Shown here: one piece after another, positions 57,001-64,000 of the stretch | How the letters are laid out: each line of letters begins with the position of its first letter | Position numbering within the stretch: position 1 is the first letter of the stretch | Source of the DNA: Cylicocyclus nassatus | Taxonomy: Eukaryota > Nematoda > Chromadorea > Rhabditida > Strongylidae | Direction of reading: 5' to 3' | NCBI GenBank assembly: GCA_958299035.1 | Contig: CATQJL010000001.1 | Coordinates: 30,235,521-30,299,520 of the forward strand | Length of the DNA stretch: 64,000 nt | The notes under the pieces: generated by a model | The model's input: only the letters and a program-made list of their open reading frames with translations | The model's database searches: none | Told to the model about the DNA's origin: nothing | Translations under genes and position numbers: made by a program

Positions 57001-60000
57001 CAAAATTCATAAAAATTTTTTTGACTATCTGCTGTCGGAATGAAGTCACTGCATTACTTTGCTACTCACAATTTGCGAGTTGGGAAAAGAATGAAGAAAA
57101 CAAAGTTCTTCTTTTCTTATATTCTACGAAGGGGGCATAATTATAGCCCTATCCCCCAATCGATTGATTGGGATGGATCTTGGAATTTTTTCAACTTTGC
57201 AATGTAACTCTGGTATCTCGTAGGGGGTGGGGAACGGGAGCGTGGCAGCCACTTCCCCTTTAAAGAACCTCTTTTCATAAAAATTGAATTTTCAAATGTG
57301 AGGAATGATTTTGATTGTGTGCAATCAAAGCTAACCACAATTCACGTTGACCAGTCACAAGACCCGTTCTCTCAAAAGGGGGGGGGGATGGAGGAAGGTG
57401 AATGTTAGCGATACGGAAAACCCCGTAAGCGGGGCCGATTGCAGCCGATCGAGCAAAGAACACTCAGAAACTCTATACAATCGGATGCGCAGAGACGACC
57501 TCCTTCTCTCGGATACGCGGTGATGTTCCCCCGAACCTCGACGTCCGATCGCCACCCGCAGACCCCCTAAAGTATCTCCGGCGATTGTTCGAGCCCTCTC
57601 TCCATCAATGGACCGTATTGGTCGACGCGATCGAACAATCGTCTTCTCCTACCGCAGCGCACGTTATACGTTATTTTCGTCACCTCGGCCCCGCTACCGG
57701 AATGACTTCTTTTTCTATGGAGTGGTCGAACGCAACGAAGACGTCTCTAGTGTCTTTGTACATATGTTCGGTTTAGCTGGACAAATCATTGAGAAGGATA
57801 TTTAGGGGGTCAAATTCTATCAGCGGGGTTTAGTCCTGTCCCCTATGGACTTTAGGCATGCATTAGTTTTTGCATTTCTCCGCTGTCTTCGTCTCTTCTA
57901 GAAACAATATATTATTTCCAGAACACAGAGCACACAGTCAGGTCCAATCATCTATGATTATTTGACTCTATGCTGCTACGAACTGCTCTTTTCCAATTTT
58001 CTTAACCTGCTCTCTAGGTGTTGTTTGTGTATTACAAAATTAGTTGATGACCAATGTTTCCTAAAAATTTCGGGACCGTCTTTTCCTTATTTATCTCAAG
58101 TCTCATGCTATCACATGCTCAACCACATGCACATTGATATTTCCTAGAATAATTTTTTTGCCTAAGCAATGGGGATGAAAAAATCCAAACGCCTCCATTT
58201 CAAGCAAACCTGGAACTTTCTCCATATATTTTTTTGCCTTCTATTCTTTTCTGTAAACTTTCCGCTCCGAGAAAAATCAAATTAATTTAGCCAATAAAAT
58301 GAAAAAAAATGAGTTGACTTTACAATATCCTAGCATAATTGCTAATTTTATAGAAAATCGGGAAAATGAGGATGAGCATAGACCCTATGAATTTCATCGT
58401 ACGCAAAATATCAAGTTTAGTCCTATTTGACATAATTTTCGTCAAGAAAAAAGAGTTCTCAAGCTTTTTCATAATTTCAACCAATTCCAGTATGTGACAA
58501 ACGACCGATACATCTAATCAACGTCTTTTAAACATTTCAAGTTAGGTCTCATATGACTTATATGTTCGATTTGGTTACGCTTCAGCATTCGTAAAATTGG
58601 AACGTCACTAGAAGCTTACCACACATATAATTTTTAATAATATTTTTACCTATGAAGAAGAATCTTCTAAAATACTTTATTCAATCTTACATCAAGTTCT
58701 TCTACTCCACATGTAACAACTTATATAGCAGAAACTGCTATTCCGAGAAAAAAAATTTTGGCTCAAATTTTTTATGTCGCCTTGCATATATCTGTTATTC
58801 TATTGATAAAGATATCCTCTACAGGGATGTGACGTTACAACCACAAAGCCTATAAGATTTCTTTCAACAATAAGGACCGGTTCGATATTTTACAGTCATT
58901 TTGACTTTTTGCTGTGTTGCAGTAGAAAATGTGGTTATCGACATTTATATGTGTCGATGTGCATTGCCATCAAAATGCTATTTCCTAACCAGTAGCCACA
59001 ACAAACATTCGAAAATTCATAGCACCACAAGAATTTTAGAAAAAGCTTGCTCTATATTTCCCAGTTTCCACGATTGTTTAGAATGAATGACTTGTGCTAC
59101 TTCATATCTTTAATCAGAGAGTCAGATCAATCAAAAAATGAGAGAAAGGGAATAGCAATAAGATTCTGCTAACCAGAATTACGTTCATTCTGCTCATTTC
59201 GCCCACTGAAAGATTTTATACAAGCGCCGCCATTCCATATAGGAACCATCAAGAAATAGAGAGCATTCAATGCTCACCGATTCGAACATTCGCAAGTAGA
59301 TTTTGTTTGCTACTGTGTTACCAGATTTTACTGCTTCTTTGTTGCTGCTTGCTTGTTTTACTTTTTTCTTATATAGAGGCCAACCAAGACAGTTTGAAAA
59401 TTTCATGAGGTATTCAAAATGAAAAAAATAGTGAAACTTGTGCAGCTTACTAAAATTGTTCATTTGCATGATTTCGTGATATAAACATTGTCTTCTATGA
59501 TCAAATTATATTAGAGCCAATTATATGAAAGACGAGTCGAGATGGCTTTACAATATAGTATGTCAAATATATCATCCTACTGCACTTCAAATGGTTGTTA
59601 TACCTTTTTATCTCCATCATGCACACCATATATGTCCAAAAATTAGAATGGCCTAAAGATTTTATGTTCATCACATTAGAATGTCTGGTTCAGTCATTTT
59701 TCTGGTAGCGCACGAGCACATAAGAGTACTCCGATTCGGGAGGCAAACCGCTATTTGTGGAATCTTTTAATGGATACATATTTTTCAACAGATTAGTCTC
59801 ATGTATGTATATCGTTATTTATAGTCAAGAAGTGTCATTTCCACAACTGTGGGTTTGAAAGAAAATCCTGGAAGCATCTAAAGAATTAAAGTGCTTTCCA
59901 GATGCCTCATCGTTAATCCCAGGATTCCAGAAAACTTTGAAGTTCTCTTTATTTGGTGACCACAAAGTGAAACTTGGCAAACAGTCTTTTTCCCACAATC

Positions 60001-60806
60001 TTTTTTTTTCTTCTCTTGTCTTAGCCACTGTCAGGCGAGACTGTATAATCAACGTGCGAACATTCCATGTTATTGCCAATAATGTTATTCAAAATGTCTT
60101 GCCTTCCTCTTCCTTATACTCACTTTCGTTTTTTTCATCTGGAAATTCTGGACGTCCGTCTATTTCTAGACTACATCTTGCGTGTTTTTCTCTAGAGATC
60201 TGACAAAAGAACGCCGATTTTTCGTGACCCTAAGAGCACACGACACTTTTAAAGTAAGAACGTCCCGCGCAGGACTAATAGGACTTGCTCATCCATTTCG
60301 AGAGAATTTCGTAGAGATTCTGTCCTTACGACCTCATGTCTTTCACTTATATACAAAAATAGCCTTTGTTGCTCATTCGCTTCAAACGAACTTAAATCGA
60401 AACTTTTCGATTAATTTGTGGAATTATCTGATTACCGATTCAACAATACTCAGCTAAAAGCCTTTCAATGCTTCTATCAGTCTTTTTTTTTTGTAATTAC
60501 TCTAGTTCTACAAACATAGTTTTCAAGACCTTCTGCCTCAATTATTTTTTTTCGTTGATTTGATCAATTTTTCATATCTGCTTTGGTTGGGTATTTAACA
60601 TTGTAAAAATACTTTCATTATTATTTGTTCTTCCCATCTTTCTCATTTATACTCAGTGGCTTCATCTAAAATCTTTACCTTTTTTCTTTTCTTTTTCTCC
60701 TTTTTTATGGCTATTTGTATAACTAATCGTCACACAGATTTTTTCGATCTCCAAAAGCATACTTATCACAAGCGTTATATTTTTCAATTTATTTCTATTT
60801 TTTTAG
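54002..60806. other. Mostly unassigned region between PTR and dehydrogenase genes
   Basis: TTCTAG at 54032-54037 precedes ATGCTTTCTCTGGAAGG and may start a further PTR exon (about 54038-54130). Between 54510 and 54900, CTTCCGCAGG-type words recur in both orientations. An AATCGATTGATT patch near 57159 and a 10-base G run at 57378-57387 are present. Long AT-rich stretches (58-60.8 kb) contain no recognisable gene. Confidence 0.4.
57500..57805 (+). CDS. Coding-like segment, unidentified
   Basis: The region is GC-richer than its surroundings. From the ATG at 57608 the frame reads MDRIGRRDRTIVFSYRSAR, then YRNDFFFYGVVERNEDVSS and VFVHMFGLAGQIIEKDI before TAG at 57803-57805. It stays open upstream to about 57525 and, after the TAG, again to about 57900. 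The wording is protein-like, but no family is recognised and no splice sites were fixed. A decayed mobile-element ORF is possible. Confidence 0.3.
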
Positions 60807-60813
60807 GAACCCA
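60795..60813 (+). promoter_or_regulatory. Possible spliced-leader acceptor before the dehydrogenase ATG
   Basis: CTATTTTTTTAG ends at 60806, and only seven bases separate it from the ATG. This spacing is typical of nematode trans-splice sites. An ordinary intron is the alternative. Confidence 0.45.
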
Positions 60814-63800
60814 ATGCTGTCCGTCCTGCTTTGGATGGCATCTGCGCTATTTGCGTATTTTATCTTGAAGAGGCTAATTCTTGAACATTTCTATGTGGAC
60901 TACATCGGACGATATGTATTCATTACCGGCTGTGATAGTGGTTTTGGACGATTATTAGCGCTAAAACTGCTACGAATGGGAGTGAATGTGTTTGCTGGAT
61001 GCTATACGGAACAGGTGATTATCAGGAAACTTAGTTTTTTTTCTCATTATATAGGGCGAATGAGAGATATTATACTAATTTTTTATTACTTTTTTTTATT
61101 TGGTCAAAATTGACTGCCTGTGGAAGGAAGAAATTTCAAAATGAAGGTTTGAAAACGTGAATCTACCAGAATCAAAAAATCAACTTTGTGCCGGTATTTT
61201 CTTACAGAAATCAATTAAATGAGGTAAGGATTAAGATCAGAATAACATATTTTTCAAATGTAAAATGTGGTTCGCTACCAATGGCTTCGTACTACCTGAG
61301 GTTGAAAACAAAGTTGCCACAAAATTTCAGCTTTTTTGACCTGAAATCTCTCTTCCGAAATTTAGAGAACCTCAGCAGCAGATCAAACGCGGATCAAATT
61401 TTTTTCTTCGCAAAATTTATCAAGTTTCTCTTCCGCATTTTTGTCGCATAAAGAATTATAACTCATGGTTAAGTAGCCATATAAACTGGCAAGTTCAAGA
61501 AATTTATGATCAGTTGACAAGTTTTCATATTGAACCTTTTTTGCACATAACGAACGGGTTTTGATTGCGCCAGCGCCTCTCTTCCAATGATGTTTTCACC
61601 GCAAAATCCAGGTCAGGCATCGGAATTGCGCAATGCGCGTGAGTGCCGTATAATTAAGATGTTCAAGAGAATTTTGAAGTGGTTAAGACCAAGAATCGAG
61701 AAGCAACTGGCTAAAAATATGTTCTGAAAGCTACAAATGAGGAGAAGGAGTAAATTTGGAATTTGGCAGCTCAGTCTAGAATTTTTTGGAATTGATTTTA
61801 CATTGTAGCTTGGTAGAATGATAAACTTGTTTTGAATTGTCCAAAAACTGTATCAAATAATTTTATCAATTTCTTATATTATTATCGTGCTTGCCATCAA
61901 CTAAAATACACCGTTGGTAAATACCGAGGTCACAATGGTATGCTGAAGATGACTTTGTTTTTTTTTCTCTTTTTCTCTGGATGGTCTCAAGTTTCCAAGC
62001 CTACAGTCTCTAACATCCGAGACTGGACCATAAAATTTTTATATTGGCCAGAATGTTTTAAGCTTGTACCAGTAATTTCACCCTGCTCAAAACAAATTTC
62101 AGGAATGTTGAAAATTTTGAATCAATATTGCAAAACGTTTTTGAGCTTGTAACTAGCTTTTTTCTTCCAAATTTTGGGATTGTGCCGAACAATTTTGCGC
62201 GCATTCCGAAATTTCTTCGGCGGAGCTTATGGCTCACATAAGCCTTCATTTTAGGAAATTTTCTGTTCAGCCCTCTTCCCAACCACGGAAAATTTTCCCA
62301 TCGCCACGCTTTGTCGATTCATTTTCCAAAAAAAAATCTAGCAAACGGATGTTTATTTGTACATATGTTTATTCTGCATTTCGAAGAATGCATACGTTTC
62401 GTCTATTAGTCAGTTTGAGAATTTTGCAAGCAATCTCGATGCTTATGTTTTCTTAGATTTTGTTTTTGAAAATTTAAAATATTCGTAAGTTATTGCATTA
62501 TCGGAATTTGTATAGATGATAACATGCTCAGAGGTGCGCTTTGGATTCTTCGCCTTAGCTTCTGACCTGATTCAAAGTACCATCGGCTCCCCGAATGCCG
62601 CGATGGCGGACGCGAGCGAGCGTGTCAGCGATGCGGTTGCCCTGTATTGAAACATAGCTGATAAATTGATTATCGGTTGACCATCGCGACCGCCCTCGCG
62701 GCAATCGGGAAGCCGATGGTAGAAGTGATTCAATGGGTGATCGAGACTTCTATATTCAAACGATAAAGGAAAATTCTTCCTATAGGCACCGTCCACCTAA
62801 ATCCTCGATTTAAGTTTTTATCCTTTTTTAAGCAATTTTTGCACCTATCGAGTCCGAATCTAGGCTTAAAATTGAACGAAAGTTTCAAATTAACTAGTTT
62901 TGAATGCCCTCCAAATTCCGCAGTAGAAGAGTATATACTCCTTGCGCCTGCCGGTCAGCCGCGGGCCAGCTGCGGACCCGTCGCAGAGCAGAGACGCACT
63001 CTCTTGAGCTTTGCGCCTGCTAGGCGAAATCACTGAGTGGGCGGGGCGGACGCACCGTCTACTTGCTAAGGAGGAGCCAACATAACGAATGCGGATTTTC
63101 GAAGCGATTTTCTCGCTTTGGAAGCATTCAGGAGCGCGAGTTGGGGGCCCCGCAACTGTTAGACATCAAAATCTCATAGATCCCATTTCGGGTGGACGGT
63201 GCCTTTGAAGCAAGTAATCATCTGATTTTGTTCTGAAGAAAATGGAAACTTAAAAAAGAGGAAAATGTTGTGAAAAGTTGTGGTTCTTTATAGAATGGGA
63301 TTGATAGCAGAAATTCTCAGCGAGTACAACGTAACAAAGCAAGGGCCGTTTGGAAAATTTTTTTGAACCTTTTTGGTTATATAAAATAACCCGAGCGCAA
63401 CCGATTATCACTGAAAGCTGGAAATAAAGTCATTTAAACTTTTTTCTAGGGTCGTGAAGATCTCATCAAACAAAGTCGCCGATTTGGAGGTGGGCAGCTG
63501 TACACTATACAAATCGACGTTACGAAAGATGAAAGCGTCAACGAAGCACGCATGAAGGTAGAAAAGATTCTTACTGAGCAGGTTTGTGGATTACTTCTAT
63601 GATTACTTCTTCTACTTCTACTTCTTCTTTCCTTCTATTGATTTGGATTTGATTTTGAAATTTTCAGAAAGCACAATTACATGGGGTTGTGAACAACGCA
63701 GGAGTGTTTACCATATTTGGACCAGATGACTGGTGTTCAACAGATGAGTACCTGGCATCGTTAAATGTGAATACACTTGGCACCGTGCGCGTATGCCATA

Positions 63801-63829
63801 ACTTCCTGCCACTGGTGAAGAAGAGTAAG
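60814..63829 (+). CDS. Short-chain dehydrogenase/reductase, retinol/steroid dehydrogenase type (3' part outside window)
   Basis: NAD(P)-dependent oxidoreductase of the classical SDR fold; the closest wording is the RDH/17beta-HSD6 group, which act on retinoids or steroids at the ER membrane. Exons: 60814-61014, 63450-63581, 63668-63829, all phase 0 and GT-AG, giving 165 residues before a GTATGT donor; the rest lies to the right. An N-terminal hydrophobic segment (about 2-17) would anchor the protein. The cofactor motif TGCDSGFG is at 38-45, IDVTKD near 90, and NNAG at 120-123. The catalytic Tyr-x-x-x-Lys is not in the window. Intron 1 is 2.4 kb and holds two foldback elements. The substrate cannot be told from this part. 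Confidence 0.88.
62578..62721. repeat. 144-bp foldback in dehydrogenase intron 1
   Basis: TACCATCGGCTCCCCGAATG pairs with the complement ending AAGCCGATGGTA. The middle is GC-rich (GATGGCGGACGCGAGCGAGC). Target duplications are not clear. Confidence 0.7.
62784..63204. mobile_element. 421-bp foldback element, AGGCACCGTCCACC family
   Basis: The ends are AGGCACCGTCCACC and its complement. The right part shares GGGCGG, a GCGGATTTTCGAAGCGATTT-like block and CTCATAGATCCCATTTCGGG with the right arm of the 2003-2860 copy. Its flanks (TAT, TTGA) no longer show TTAA, so it is older or has mutated edges. It lies in the dehydrogenase intron. Confidence 0.75.
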
Positions 63830-64000
63830 GTATGTACATTTTGTTCAAAGGAGAATTCTGCTCCTAGCGGTCCTTAGTTCTTTCTACCCACGGAGTTACA
63901 TAGCACTTACATCCAGTAATGCGACCATATATTCGTACAAGGACTCTTGTAGACACCTAAAAAGGACTGAATTTGGGGCTAAATTAGGAAAAAATCCTGA

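Overview
This window looks like nuclear DNA of a nematode, most likely a clade V (strongylid-type) worm. The evidence is multi-exon genes with 45-60 bp introns and TTTCAG-type acceptors, a worm-type tRNA-Leu(AAG) pair, a patched-related (PTR) gene, a divergent PP1 phosphatase, degenerate RTE and CR1/Jockey-like LINEs, a nonautonomous LTR retrotransposon, Helitrons and many TA- or TTAA-flanked foldback elements. Species assignment is inference. No bacterial or viral genes were seen.

Layout. 0.4-6.2 kb: a broken LINE split by an 858-bp TTAA foldback element, then two TA-flanked foldback elements lying almost back to back. 8.0-10.6 kb: a complete-looking PP1-type Ser/Thr phosphatase gene on the minus strand, 11 exons, about 334 residues. 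11-15 kb: two decayed RTE copies pointing at each other, one carrying a foldback insertion. 16.1-21.8 kb: an LTR element with nearly identical 416-bp LTRs, no visible reverse transcriptase, and a complete nonautonomous Helitron inside its 5' LTR. 22.8-24.5 kb: a minus-strand multi-exon gene that I do not recognise, with one in-frame TGA. 25-27.5 kb: nested foldback elements. 27.5-39.5 kb: AT-rich, essentially gene-free sequence with a few small repeats and a piggyBac-type MITE.

39.5-41 kb holds coding-like segments on both strands. From 41.0 to 53.9 kb runs a PTR (sterol-sensing-domain) gene on the plus strand, of which 20 exons could be joined in phase. Two antisense tRNA-Leu(AAG) genes sit in its 3.5-kb second intron, and three mobile elements sit in later introns. 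54-60.8 kb is mostly unassigned. At 60.8 kb a short-chain dehydrogenase/reductase of the retinol-dehydrogenase type begins and runs off the right edge.

The genes do not form an operon or pathway. The recurring theme is insertion of small foldback transposons into introns and into older transposons. One family with TIR AGGCACCGTCCACC appears in three places: inside the LINE, in a PP1 intron and in the dehydrogenase intron.
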